From Triparma columacea (Eukaryota; Sar; Bolidophyceae; Parmales; Triparmaceae): DNA of 39,584 bases. A model generated the notes under the pieces. The model searched no databases. It had not been told where the DNA came from and saw nothing but the letters and a program-made list of their open reading frames with translations. The DNA is taken from positions 67,319 to 106,902 of the forward strand of contig BRYA01000331.1 of assembly GCA_030267965.1 (NCBI GenBank). Direction: 5' to 3'. Below, piece by piece: positions 1-11,251 of this stretch (the first letter of the stretch is position 1; every line of letters starts with the position of its first letter). The translations under genes and the position numbers were made by a program.

Positions 1-1
1 C

Positions 2-2615
2 AACTCCACCATCACCTGCACTGACTGCTCTGAAGGCAAGTACCTCCCCACTCCCGGTTCCTTCTCCCAATACGACTGCATGAACTGCGACGCTGGAAAA
101 CACGGTCCTTCCCCAGGTCTTTCAGAGTGCGAAATCTGCGCCAAGGGAACCTACTCCCCCTCCATGGCTACTGATTGCACTGACTGCCCCCCAGGATGGT
201 TCGCCTCTTCTACCAATTCTTCGGCTTGTGCAAAGTGTCCCATAAATGAATACGCAAATGAGCCGAAAAGCGAGGTGAGAAGGAAGGGAGAGTAAGGACT
301 GCTAGACACACGTGTTCATAGCTTAGAGCTCACCACCCCCCTCCACTCACCGCAGACCTGCAAGACTTGTGACACTGGAACCTACAATCTTGTTGAAGGT
401 TCCTTTGGCTGCGACAAGTGCGCTGGTGGAGAGAAGCTAGTTGTCGACGACGCCGGCACCCGCTGCGATTCCTGCGAAGACGGGAAATTCAGCAACCCTG
501 GCAATACATCGTGCACTAATTGCGAGCACACTAAGGGTTTCGTCTCCAAGGCTGGAAGTGACACCTGCACATACTGTGGCCCGGGCTTCTTTGCCGACCT
601 CGCTTCTCACAGCTGCAAGGAGTGCGAGATCGGAAAGTACAGCATTGGGGGGAAGAATGAGTGCGACGTATGCCCTGCTGGAACGGACAACAAGGTTGCT
701 GCCACAGGATGTGCTCCTTGCCCACCAGGAACCATCACTGTTAGCGATGCTTGTGTTGAGTGCGAGAAGGGAGAGTATGCAGAATTTGCTGCTACTTCTT
801 GCTCTGCCTGCTCAGGAGAGGGAGAGTACTCAATAGAGAAAGGACAGGCAGCATGCTCCACAGCACCGGCAGGCTATAAACCCTCCTCTGACCGAACTTC
901 CCTAACAATCTGTCCCAAGAATACATTTTCTATCGGAGCCAACGACACGTGCACAACCTGCCAAGAAGGAACTTTTTCCAGGGTTGGTGCTTCCTCCTGC
1001 CTCCCCTGCCCCCAGCACGAGACCCCAAATGAGGATACGCAATCTTGCGACTGCATGCCATCCTTCTCCAGAATAGGTGATGGCGACTCATGTACCTGCA
1101 AGGCCGGGGAGACCCTCATGGGTACCTCCTGCGAATCTTGCGAAAGGGGAAAATGGAAGCCATCGATCGGGGTCACCAGCTGCTCTCGTTGCGAGGACAC
1201 TCTCAAGGGTTCCATCACTGAGAAGCCTGGTTCAACCTCTTCATCTTCCTGTATCTGTCCCTCCCGTACTTACGACGACGGGGAGGGCTCCTGCGTTCCA
1301 ATTGAGGAGGGAATGAGGGAGGACCTCTCCGGCATGACGCTCGCTTCCTTGACCCTCGAGGAAGGTTTTTGGAGAACCAGCGAAAATTCGGACGACGTCC
1401 GCCCCTGTATCACCCCAGAAGCTTGCGCTGGCGGCAACGACACCGAGACCATGTGCCGCGATGGACACACCGGCCCTTACTGCGCCCTCTGCGAGGACGA
1501 CTACAACCTAGACCCTTTCATGCTTTGCAAGCAGTGCAGCGAGAGCAAAAACGATCTTGCTTTCACCTTCCTCGCTTTCGTGCTGTTTGCATTGATACTT
1601 CTCGGCGGGTACATGCTCCTTAAAAAGAAGCTGGGTGGAGGACGAAGGGGGAAGGAGGTTTGGAAGAGGTGCAAGAATGGGGTGAAGATTTTGTTTGCCT
1701 CCGGCCAGATTACAGCATCCCTCCCCAACGTCGTCCCGCAAGTGTCTCTCCCTGAGAACTTCAAAGAGGTGGTGGCGGCATCACAGTTCCTCAACTTCAA
1801 CATGTTCACGCTCGTCCCCATGGGCTGCTTCGCAGGGGGAGGCTTCAACTTCTACGCCAAGTCCGCGGCTCTGACCATGTCTGTTGTCATGGTGATCGCG
1901 ACACTTTCCCTCCTGGCGTTCTTTAAGAAGAGGCCCAACCTGTACACCGCTGCTATTGCCATCACGTACCTCACCCTTCCCACCATAACAACGACTGTCT
2001 TTGGTATGTTTCCTTGCGACGATTTCGACAATGGTAACTCTCGCCTCAGAAGCGACTTGAGCATTGATTGCAAAGCGGGGGGTAGGGGAGCTTGGCAGGC
2101 NNNTTGATCCAGGTTCCTTCACGCAGATCAGCAGTGGCTTGATGATGGCAAGCTTGTACACTGTCCTCCTGACTTGGGCAAGGCCCTTTGCCGAGCTGAG
2201 GGACAACGTGATTGCGGTGCTTTCCGGCGTGCTTCTCATGCTGACATTTACCTCAGCGTTCCTGATGAAGTCGCAGAAGCTTGTGGAGGACAACTATGAA
2301 GCCCTGGGAATGGGTGCAGTCTTGATCACTGCAACGGTGCTCATAATTGTACTGTTCATTGCATGGGCGTGGTACTCATTCAACAACCTTAGCACTAGCA
2401 ACGGAGGAATGGCTGCAAGAGCTTTTAAAAGTTCGCTTGGGTCGAGGTCAGGAAGTAACAAAGGGGCAGGGGAGGGGATCGAATTGGGAGAGAGGAGAGG
2501 TAGCAAGTTCTTGAGTGATAACCCCATGCACGTAGATGCTGAAACTGAGGAGGAGGGGGGGCAGGTTGGGGTGAGTAAGGGGGGCGAGGTGCTGGGGAAG
2601 GCCAAGAACCGTTGA
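2..2615 (+). CDS. Cys-rich GCC2/GCC3-type multi-pass membrane protein, 5' partial, broken by an assembly gap
   Basis: The reading frame is already open at base 2, so the start lies upstream. Exons are 2-274 and 356 onward; the 81-bp intron 275-355 is GTGAG...CAG and phase 0. The extracellular part (to about base 1530) is a run of Cys-rich repeats of the CxxC...G.y type, such as CTDCPPGWF and CPPGTITV, as in the GCC2/GCC3 or ephrin-receptor-like family. Three hydrophobic helices follow at about 1548-1620, 1860-1925 and 1940-2010, then the family-like stretch FGMFPCDDFD. A run of three N at 2101-2103 shifts the frame; downstream a different frame gives three more helices (about 2130-2190, 2205-2270, 2300-2390) and a charged cytoplasmic tail ending in TGA at 2615. 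Six helices are visible and at least one may be missing in the gap. It is probably a surface receptor or adhesion-like protein; its ligand is unknown. Confidence 0.8.
2101..2103. other. Assembly gap (NNN) of unknown true length
   Basis: Three N bases sit inside the transmembrane region of the Cys-rich membrane protein. The coding frame before the gap (positions 2 mod 3) differs from that after it (0 mod 3), so a true 3-base gap would truncate the protein at a TGA at 2105-2107. A GT at about 2082, inside a G-run just upstream, could be an intron donor, so the lost sequence may include an intron and exon. Confidence 0.9.
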
Positions 2616-2624
2616 GGGGAGATC

Positions 2625-2713
2625 AGGGGGGGAGAGGGGGAAGAGGGGGAAGAGGGGGAAGATGGGGAAGATGGGGAAGAGGGGGAAGATGGGGAAGAGG
2701 GGGGAGGGGGGGG
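2625..2713 (+). repeat. G-rich 9-bp minisatellite in the 3' flank
   Basis: A purine-only tract follows directly after the stop codon of the membrane protein. The unit is nine bases, GGGGGAAGA or TGGGGAAGA, repeated about seven times and flanked by longer G runs. Runs of four or more G recur every nine bases on the + strand, which would allow G-quadruplexes in the 3' UTR RNA. Confidence 0.8.
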
Positions 2714-2856
2714 AATGATTCGCTAACATCTATACAATTTAAGTCAATTTTTTCCAAGAAGTTTTTTCGGAGCTTTTCGAGTTTTTCCAGAAATCAGAAA
2801 CACACTTTTCATTTCAACACTTGACACATTGCACATTACTGACAACATTTCTTATC

Positions 2857-4192
2857 ATGAATCGTTTCCATCACTCCAAACGCAGCAAGGACTCTACCCC
2901 CCTTCCCGCCCTCTCTCCCCCCTCCACTGAAAATGGCCACCCGAAACCCCTCCCACCGACGGCCTCTCTTGACAGCTCTTTTACAACCAGCTTGATCGAA
3001 AGCGACCGCCCTCCAACCCCAGGAGAGGGCCAATTTACTTTTCACAAGCCTGTCGCTCCATCTACGGGAGGTTTGAGCTTGTTCCGCGGCCAAAAACCCA
3101 CAAAAGACAAGCATCGAGATCCTGCCCTCAACGATGCCCATTTCCCTCCCTCTTCTACAGCAACCCTTGACACCAAAACCTCTTCAACCGTCACTCCAGC
3201 ACGTCTACCACCACTACTCAGTCAAAGACCTCCTCTTTACGCCCCCCCCGTCTCAGTTCAAAGAACTCCTCCTGTCCCTTCCTTTACGTCCCCATCCTCA
3301 TCCTCCACTGCTACAATGAGCACTCTTTCCACGGTGCTTTCGCCTCTCGCCAAGATTGAGGAGGAGCATCTTGCCCTTGCTACACCCGTCTCTGCTACCG
3401 CTGCGACAACGACGATACTAGACCCTGCGAGTGCAATCAGCACCATGGACATTGACTCTGCAGAGGGTCAATCCAAGAATGTCGAAGCAGCAGCCGTTGT
3501 CGACAACGTTGTCAATGCACCCTCTCAGCCGAGCACTCTGTCCCAGCTTGTGACGCAGCTGTCGAACCAGCAGCCACAACCGGTGAGGAGCGCAACGTCT
3601 CACATAACGATTGCATCAACGAGCGAAGAAAAATAGTTGCTTCATGCTAACCCCCCCTTCGTTCGCTCCCCCCCCCCACCCTCCCTCCCTTCCCTCATCG
3701 CCGCGCTTCTTTGCCCAGCCACCCCAACCTCCAACTCACCTCCCACCCTCAGCCCGCCGCCTGGACGTCCTGAAGAGCATGGAGATCCTCCACCCCCCCC
3801 TTTCATCTCCTACCGCAATCTCGGTCTCCTCCCCTCTCCCCCCCTCCACCACGACCCCCCCCGTTGTCACTTTCAACTCCACAGCCGAGACTACCCAGAA
3901 CTCCATTCTCGCCACCGAACGCAACCTCAACGTCCTCCACAACGCCAGAGTCCTCAAGTCGCAGAGGTACCACGAGAGGATGTACGAGATGTTTTCAAAA
4001 CTCACGCTGAACAACTTGGAGGAGGTAAGAAGGTTGGTGTGTCAGATTGCGCTGTATACAGGGCGCCGCCGACGCTCTCATTTCGCTCGCTGCCGCTTCG
4101 CTCCCTTGCTGCTACTTCGCTCTGACACGCTCCCTCCCCGCCTCACTCAGATTGACAGCCTCAACAAGCTCATCAAGGCGATGAACATGTAA
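2857..4192 (+). CDS. Pro/Ser/Thr-rich protein of unknown function, three exons
   Basis: The first ATG after a stretch of T/A-rich leader is at 2857 (MNRFHHSKRSKD). Exons are 2857-3582, 3719-4024 and 4151-4192, all joined in phase 0, giving about 357 aa. Intron 1 contains GCTAACCCC and a long C tract before CCCAG; intron 2 starts GTAAGA and ends CTCAG. The first 280 residues are low-complexity Pro/Ser/Thr/Ala sequence and probably disordered. The C-terminal 60 residues are different: charged and helical (RNLNVLHNARVLKSQRYHE), ending IDSLNKLIKAMNM, and likely form a short coiled coil or docking helix. I recognise no family. Only 93 bp separate its stop from the stop of the convergent neighbour, so their 3' ends may overlap. 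Confidence 0.65.
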
Positions 4193-4285
4193 TCTGCAAC
4201 TCCCGACCCTCCCCATACAAACAAATACAGTCATTTATAAGAGAAACATACAACATATTACTCCCCCCTTCCCGCGCTCACATCC

Positions 4286-7200
4286 TTAATCATCAATCTC
4301 CACTGCCCCCCACCCCACCTCCTCCTCATCCTCCAGCTTTTTCCTAGCGGCCTCCTGTCTGCTTTTGGCTCTCTCACTCGTCTCCACCATCATGGCGTCA
4401 AGATTTGCTGCCGCTCTCCTCTCTTCGTCCGCAGTCATTTTGATGTCCAGGCCGTCGGCCTCAACCTCCCCGACGAACTTTATAACAAACTTCCTCTTCT
4501 TGGTCCCGAAGTACGTCCCGTCATCTTCGTACTGAGCGTTCAAGAAGGCGCTGCTAAACTGGTACTCGATCTCCTTCTTACTTAGCTCTCTCTGGAACTT
4601 GACCATCTCTTCCTGTTCCGCTTCCGAATAACTGAAGACGAAGTAGTCGGAGGTCTCAAAGTCGTACCCAATGAAGCGGAGCCTGTTCCTTTCTTGGCTG
4701 ACTGTGAACATGAGTGTCCTGTACTTGTCCCTGTACTTGCTTATGCTGTTGATCTTATGAACCGACTGGTAAACCTGGCAGTTGAGCTTCATGGTATAAT
4801 AACTACTGACTTCCTCCTCTTCTACCTCATCCTCAACCTCCTCCTTCTTCATCTTCTTCTTCTTACCCCCTATCAACGTCTCAGCAAGTATGCACGGCAG
4901 GCCCACCGCGCTCTGCACCAACTTGTCACCAACGTAAATTCTCTCGTTCGGGAATACCTCAAACCAAGTGCAATTCTCCAACAATTTTACCCCCACGACC
5001 CTCCAACTCTCCTCAGCCTTGTCCACAATTGTCGCCAAGATATTTCTCATCTTCAACTTCTCCTGCTTCACCTTCTCCTTGGCCTCCCTGAACTCCTTCT
5101 CTGCCTTATTCTTGTGCTCAAGCCTCAGCTTTGCAGCCATCTTCTTGGCCTTAGCCAATTCTTCCTTGCATTTCTCAAGCGCCTTCTCTTCCTCGCCCTT
5201 AAGCTCCTTGAGCCTCTCTGTCTGGTTAGCCTTCTGCATCTCCAACTCCTCGTCGTCCCCAAGCTTTGCTTGCTCCATCCAATCCGTACCCTGACAAACC
5301 CTGAAGCAGTCGTCAATTGTCAGTCTCAGCATGAACGTCGAGTTCGTCTCCAGCTTCCCCTCGAACTTCTTCCCCCCCACTTCGCTGACCACACTGAAGG
5401 TCAGTCTTATTTCGTCCCCCCCTCCGTCCCCACTTCCCCAGTTGTTGCCTGTCCCGGACCTGTAAAGCGCAAAGATCCCCCTGAAACCGTCAACCTTGGC
5501 TACCCCACCGCACACCCTTTTCCCATTCCCTACCTCCCTCCTCGGCTTGCAACCGATACGGAACATGGGCCTCCCCTTTCTTTCATGGTCTCTCACGTAC
5601 CCTAGCCCGAGCAAGGACGTGCAGCGCCCTACAAAGTTGCGGGGGCAGTAAAAGTTAACGTGGAGACAGTTCTTCCCCCAAAATCCAACCTCCTCTCCTT
5701 TCACAGTCTCCATCGTCCCCTTCATTCTCTCTCCCTCCACATCCAACTCGTACAATGGCGGTTCGACATCCTTAGCCTCTTCCTTCCTCTTCCTCCACTT
5801 GTGAAAATCTTTGGTGGAATTGGCGTAACTCACGAACCTATTTGCAGCGGCCTCGGCCTCTAGCTTCACTCTCTCCTTTTCATCCTCCACCCTCTTCTTC
5901 TCTAGCTCTTCTTCTAGCGCTATCTTCTTCTCTATAGCCACCAGGTTCACCACCGGCGCTTCCTCCTTCTTCTTGAGCATCATCTCTTTCTCTTCTTGCT
6001 TCGCCATCGCGTACAATTCCTCCTGACTCGGCCCTGCGCTAGGCGATGTGCTGGCATTGCTCTTGCTCCTTCGCGTCTTTCGTTTCTCTCTGCTCCCTCC
6101 TCCCCTCTTCCCACCGCTTTTCCCTCTGCTCCCAGATTCCCGCGATTTTGGTCTCCCCTCCTTCCCCTCCTCGCCCCTTGAACGCCCCCTTTTGCTCTGG
6201 CCCTTGCTGTTTGGCCTTCCTTCCCTCTCCTCTACTTTAACCTTCTTCTCCTTCCCTCCTCCCTTCTCCCCCCCTCTCTTCCCTCCCCCCCCCTCTTCCT
6301 CCACCTTTTCCTTCTTCTTCTTGTACGGCTGCCTCAGTTCTCTCATCCTGATTTTTTCTCCCCCCTTGGCCCCACCCGCCTCCTCTGCGCTCAGCCAATC
6401 CATAGGGTCAGTGTCCACTAGCCCCACTGCGTAGTTCATTTTTGGCTGGACAAATGTCTTGACCCTCTTTCTGTACCTCAGTTCGTTCCTTGGAATATAC
6501 TTCCCCATGACCCCGAACCGCTGTCCGGCGGTCCAATCAAGCCTCGTCCTCTCTTCCCCGGTGAGAGGGTCGGACACTTTAACAAGCTCCGGTCTTCCTG
6601 CCATTGCCTCCGCGAGAGGGGCCTTGGAATGACCAACAAGCCAGTTCATGATGGCAGCCTTCTTCTGCTCGGGCTTCCACCTCATGGACTTCCTCTTGAT
6701 CTTCAGCAGCTTTCCAAGAACGCTCGCTGAGATCTTGAGTTCGTAAACTTGGCCGTGGAAAATATCGTGGATGCGCGTCAGGTACATTCCAGGTTGCTGC
6801 TTGAATTCGTAAACCATGACGTTCACGAGGTAGCCGGAGATCTTCACGGCAGTGCCGACGACGAGCCCCCTCATTCTTCTAGGCATTTTCAGCCAAGCTT
6901 GCCTAGCGGCCTCTGCAGCCGCGGCCTCCTCGGCCCTTTTCCTCCGAAGTTCGACCCTCCTCACGTCAGCCGCGCTCAGCTTCCTCCCCTTGCTAATCTT
7001 TAGGTATTCCACGACCCACGTTTTCTTCACCTGCCACACGTTCGTCCGCTCTCCAGGTTTCCCAGGGTTCCCATCTTCATTTAGGATGACCTTCTGTGGG
7101 CTTTTGGCGCTTGCTGATGGTGATGACTTGGGATCTCTCTCAGGGGAAGAGTCCCTTCTTGCGTGAGGGGATTTTTTCATGGTCCTCACGGATACTTTTT

Positions 7201-9506
7201 TCTGCCTTTTCGAGACAATTTTTTCAGGAGTACATGTCACATCCTCATTCCCATCCCCACCCCCATCTCCACCCCCATTCACACCAACCGTCTCTTCCCC
7301 CCCACCGTCTTCCTTCTTCTCCTCTTCGGCCGTGCTCGGCTTCCCCATCGCTGCCATGCTCGCCTTTCTCAAGGATTTCTTTTTGGCCATCTCCAAGTCC
7401 TCTTCGTCATCGCTGTCAGCTTGCTCAGTCTCGTCCTCCACGGTGTCAATGTGCCACTTCTCATTATGACGATACTTGGTGACCTTGGGCGGAAGCTCGT
7501 CGCTCCGCCCCGTCGCATCGGCCCCAGGGGCGTTGACGTACTGCTCATGAATGTTGTACTCAAAGAAGCACATCCTGCAGAGCTCGAAAATCATCTGATT
7601 CTTCATGCCTGCCTTTAGCATTTCTGGGCGGTCGTCAAACAGCTTTTCTAGCATCTCCATCGACACCCAGATTTGATGAGAAGCGGAATTCTCCCTCGTG
7701 TAACACTCAAGCAGAATGTACCTCGGGATGTGCAACCCAACGGCGTGAACTCTCCCGGCGATGCCCATCCCGAAAGCCGACATTACGCAGTAGCTCCGAG
7801 AGACAAGAACGGCACCCCTCCAAAGCAATTCCCTTGATATCAAGTATCCCGCCTCGTCACTGTATACCAGTTCCCTCGTGTCGTGCCCCATATTTGGGTA
7901 ATTCCCGACACCTAAGGGAGGCTTAAAGTCGTAGTCGACGCCTTGGAGTTTGGCTGCCTTCATGTTGTCCTTCTCTATCTTTATCCTCCCGACTGCCACG
8001 TCAACGTCGTCGCCAAGGAATTTCCTTTCTGAGTCCAAATGCCAATCCTTGTCCCTGTCCCTCACCGGCTCTGCGCTCTGACTGTAGTACAGAGGAGGAA
8101 CTTGGCACATTGGCATTAGCGGGTACGGATCGCTAGACTTGCACTTCCCCACCGTCTTGAGCCGAAGGTCCACCAAGTTGTTGGACATTTGTTCCGGCTC
8201 GAACAAGCTCACCATCTCCGACGTGTTCGTCCTAATGCGCCCAATGTCGTCCAAGGTGACGTTCACCTTGGTTCGAATTTGCATCTGCAGGGCAGGGAGA
8301 GCTGCGCTCGCCTTCGCGGCCGGCAGGAGGCTGGATGAGGAGCGAGGAGCAAAGTGGAGAGTGAAGCAGGTTAGATCAAAGTGTGCATGAGTCGTCACTC
8401 ACTATGCCCCCCTCTGTATATTCTTACCCTGTAGACGATGTCTTCTTCTTCAGTTGCTGCGAAGTTTTTGGCCTTGCATCCAACTCGGCCTCTTCCCCCA
8501 TGAGCCTGGCAAAGAGATCGTCCCGAGTATCAATCCTGTCCACGATTGTATTTTTTGCTTCTTCCTCCACAGTGAAGAAGAAGGAATTGGCTGTTGTGGC
8601 TCGCTCAGAGGATCTCTGCATGTCGTTCTGGAGCCTAAATTTAGTCACATTTAAGTCTGCTTGGTCATTAAGGGTTCGAAAAAGCTCATCAGGCGTGAGT
8701 TTGTCCAAGAAATCAGGGTTCAAAAGCTCCGGTTTTACCTTCGGCGGCCGCAGACTGAAGGCCAAGTTTGCAGCGGATCCAGCAGGAACGGAGGGTTTTG
8801 GCGGGCTGTCGGCCGGCGGGCTGTCGACCTCAGGCGTGGGGGAAGTAGGCTCGCGAGTTGGCGACGCCCCCCGGGATCTCGCCATCGTCGGAGAAGCTGG
8901 TGGGGACATCATGTGCTCCTCCTCCTCCCCACCTCCAATCCCAGCCTCACCTCTGTGAAGAGCCAAGTGCTCTGCTTGTTTCTTGTCGTTTTCTATTCTA
9001 ACTTCAGGCGGGGCCGCTGGGCCCGTAGTGGCAGTGACCAAAGGCACGTGAGTGAAGGGGTGAACCATCGTCCTGGAGGCGTGCTCCACACTCTCAAGCT
9101 TCTGCGTCTGATGAAGGACATCGTTCACATTATTCATGAATGTATCACTCCGATCGAATGGAGATTTCTCTTCGATTATCGCCCCCCTCTTTCTCTGCCT
9201 CGCAAGCAGCTTTTCAAGAGTTGGGTTGATCGGGAAGTCCTGCTGCAAGATGCGTTCCACCTTCCTGCGCTGATTGTCATCCTCACTCTCCCTCATCAGC
9301 AACGTTAGCTCCGACGTTAGCCTCTGCTTCGTCCTCCATTTCTGCGACGAGGCAAGGAAGGACTCACTAAGTTTCTCCTCTGTCCCACCTGAGCCCGAGA
9401 CTGATGCCAGCTTTGCTATCCTATAGGGTATTGGGGCTTCATACTTGTCCGTCGTTCGTAGTGTCTTTTCCACATAGTGGTTACTTGTTGGACCCGGCTC
9501 GTCCAT
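4286..9506 (-). CDS. Large coiled-coil protein with repeated beta-rich modules, two exons, unknown function
   Basis: Minus strand. Exon 1 is 9506-8428 and exon 2 is 8330-4286. The 97-bp intron 8427-8331 begins GTAAG, carries CTAAC about 40 bases before its CAG, and restores the frame exactly (phase 2), giving 1707 aa. The N-terminal 360 residues are charged, with a Ser/Pro-rich middle. Exon 2 contains beta-rich segments at about 7620-7765, 6690-6845 and 4600-4800 with cores such as LLECYTREN and RFIGYDFETSD. Between them lie very Lys/Glu/Gly-rich low-complexity stretches (about 6040-6390 and 7200-7450) and predicted coiled coils (about 5830-5980 and 5045-5210). No catalytic motif or membrane helix is visible. 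Similar modules recur in the giant gene at 11252-22371. A structural, possibly cytoskeletal or axonemal, role is inference only. Confidence 0.75.
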
Positions 9507-9637
9507 TCAACAACCACGGAGGAAATGGAGGCCTTGTTATTTCTGCTAACAACCGCAGCAAGCTGGTGGAGGAACTGGAGGAAAAGGAAAAAGGAGTGGA
9601 CCAAGTGGTGCTATTCTGCGCGCAACCGCTCAAATTT

Positions 9638-11020
9638 CTATTTACGATTTGTCATAACCTCGTAATTCTCGTCCCCTTCCCCTTCCTCTTCACCGTACAC
9701 GTTCATGTTCTTCACTTTGCCGTACGACTCCCTCTCCTTTGTCTCCTCTTTCCCTTCCTCCTCCTTCTCTTCTTGCGATGGCGGGGCCGTCGGAGGCAGT
9801 ATTGAGGCCTGCTTCACCTTCATCATGGCCTCCTCCCTCACTTTACGATCTCTCCTGCGTGCGGCCAGCTTCTCCTTTTTAATGATTTCAATCTTCCTAG
9901 CGAGGATCTCCTGCGCCTCCTTGAGGGCGGCGTCAGAGACTTGGAAGTCCTTCTCTTGTCTGACGGTTGACTTCTCTTTTATCTTCTCGGCCATTGATTG
10001 CTTCTTGACAACAACGTCGTCACCCTCCTCCTCCCCCCCCTTCTCTTCCCCCTCATCTACCCCCTCCAACCTCCTCTCCCCGTTTTCGAGCTCAGTCATG
10101 AAGTTCTCCACAGCGTCGATCGCCCTCATCGTGTTGTCTCTCACGCTATCGAAGCGTTCTTCTCCCATCGTTTGGTAATTCACCTCCCCGTCATCTCTAT
10201 CCTTCGTCAGGCTCACCGTCTCGATCATCTTACGCATAGTAACCTCCCCGTCTTGCACCGTTACACCCCAAACCCTCCTGGCCTCCTTTTTCATCATGAC
10301 GACGAGCTGCCTCCTAGCGAGTTCCTCCTCGATATCGTTGACTTTACAGAAAGTATCCGCTACAGCCCATAGATCGGAGTCGCGCTGGAACTTGAGAACG
10401 ACCTCACCGGCAGATGCCCCGTCATCCTCATCGAGGGGAACAATGATGTGCATGCACGACGCCCGGTTATCCCCATCTGCCTCCGTGACTTTACGGTTGT
10501 CTAAAATCTTCAGCCTGGACAGGGTCGTCACGGCCTTCCTCCTATGACCTTCCAGCTCAGCTGCAGGGGTTTCAGACAAGTCAAGGATGGTGATGCTCGG
10601 TGGGAAGACATTTTCACCGTACCTTCCAAAGCTCTCAATGGGATTTCCCGATAGATCCAAAACTTCCAACCGGTTGAGAGAGAACAGGCCCTCGGCGGAG
10701 GTCAACTTGTTGCCCCCCAAACACAGCAAGCGCAAGTTGGTGCTCAGCTCCAAGCCGTCCCCAATCTCCTCTATGCTATTACGCTGAAGATATAGCTCAG
10801 TCAGGTTTGAAAATGGCTCAAGAGATAGAATAGACCCGCCTATTCTAAGGTACTCCAAGTGAAGGACCTTTTTATTCAAAAGTAAATCAGCAAGTTTGTC
10901 GGGAGGAAGGTCCTTTTCATGGGGAAGCACGTTAGAGGACCTTATAAGCGCCATACTCAGTTTCTCAAGCGGTCTGTCCGACGACGAGTCACCATCTGAA
11001 GGGCGAACATTTATGCTCAT
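9638..11020 (-). CDS. LRRC46-type leucine-rich-repeat protein
   Basis: Single exon, 460 aa from the ATG at 11020 (MSINVRPSDGD). An upstream in-frame ATG at 11149 adds 43 hydrophobic residues that look like translated leader, so I prefer 11020. Residues about 50-180 hold SDS22-like leucine-rich repeats: NLTELYLQRNSIEEI, NLRLLCLGGNKLTSAEG, RLEVLDLSGNPIESFG and SITILDLSETPAAELEGHR, followed by a capping segment around LKILDNRKV. The layout, with the last repeat introduced by FPPS and followed by an (E)GHRR helix, resembles LRRC46, a ciliary/sperm-tail protein in animals. The C-terminal half is charged and helical with an acidic stretch (EEGEEKGGEEEGDD-like) and a probable coiled coil. It lies 131 bp upstream of the 1707-aa gene on the same strand and is divergent from the giant gene. 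Confidence 0.8.
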   Translation of the reverse strand: MSINVRPSDGDSSSDRPLEKLSMALIRSSNVLPHEKDLPPDKLADLLLNKKVLHLEYLRIGGSILSLEPFSNLTELYLQRNSIEEIGDGLELSTNLRLLCLGGNKLTSAEGLFSLNRLEVLDLSGNPIESFGRYGENVFPPSITILDLSETPAAELEGHRRKAVTTLSRLKILDNRKVTEADGDNRASCMHIIVPLDEDDGASAGEVVLKFQRDSDLWAVADTFCKVNDIEEELARRQLVVMMKKEARRVWGVTVQDGEVTMRKMIETVSLTKDRDDGEVNYQTMGEERFDSVRDNTMRAIDAVENFMTELENGERRLEGVDEGEEKGGEEEGDDVVVKKQSMAEKIKEKSTVRQEKDFQVSDAALKEAQEILARKIEIIKKEKLAARRRDRKVREEAMMKVKQASILPPTAPPSQEEKEEEGKEETKERESYGKVKNMNVYGEEEGEGDENYEVMTNRK

Positions 11021-11251
11021 ATTAAATTGTAAAGGCCAACAAACAGCTGAAATCGAATGAAAAAAGGAATGAAGAATGAAGGCTGGACACACAACGGGTG
11101 ACAGTAGGGAGGCCATTTTTGGTAAGCCTTTACGTCCGATCCCTATCACCGCTGATCTGAACGAAGCCTTGGACCTTTCTACCCCCTCTCACTCAATAAC
11201 TCCGCACAAAGACGGTTCCCTGGCTCAATCAGCAACCTTATCCACGACAGT
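11021..11251. promoter_or_regulatory. Shared divergent promoter region
   Basis: This 231-bp stretch separates the start of the LRRC46-type gene (minus strand) from the start of the giant gene (plus strand). It must hold both 5' UTRs and both core promoters if the chosen starts are right. I see no convincing TATA box. Co-regulation of the two genes is possible but is inference. Confidence 0.5.

Noticed and set aside
80..295. Independent small ORF starting MNCDAGKHG
   Set aside because: The frame is open upstream to base 2 and continues across a phase-0 intron; it is an internal part of the Cys-rich membrane protein.
2821..2856. Upstream TTG start for the Pro/Ser-rich gene
   Set aside because: TTG is not a usual eukaryotic start; the ATG at 2857 follows a plausible leader.
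11021..11149. Longer N-terminus for the LRRC46-type protein
   Set aside because: The 43 extra residues are unlike the family's start and would leave only about 100 bp between divergent genes; 11020 is preferred, though not proven.
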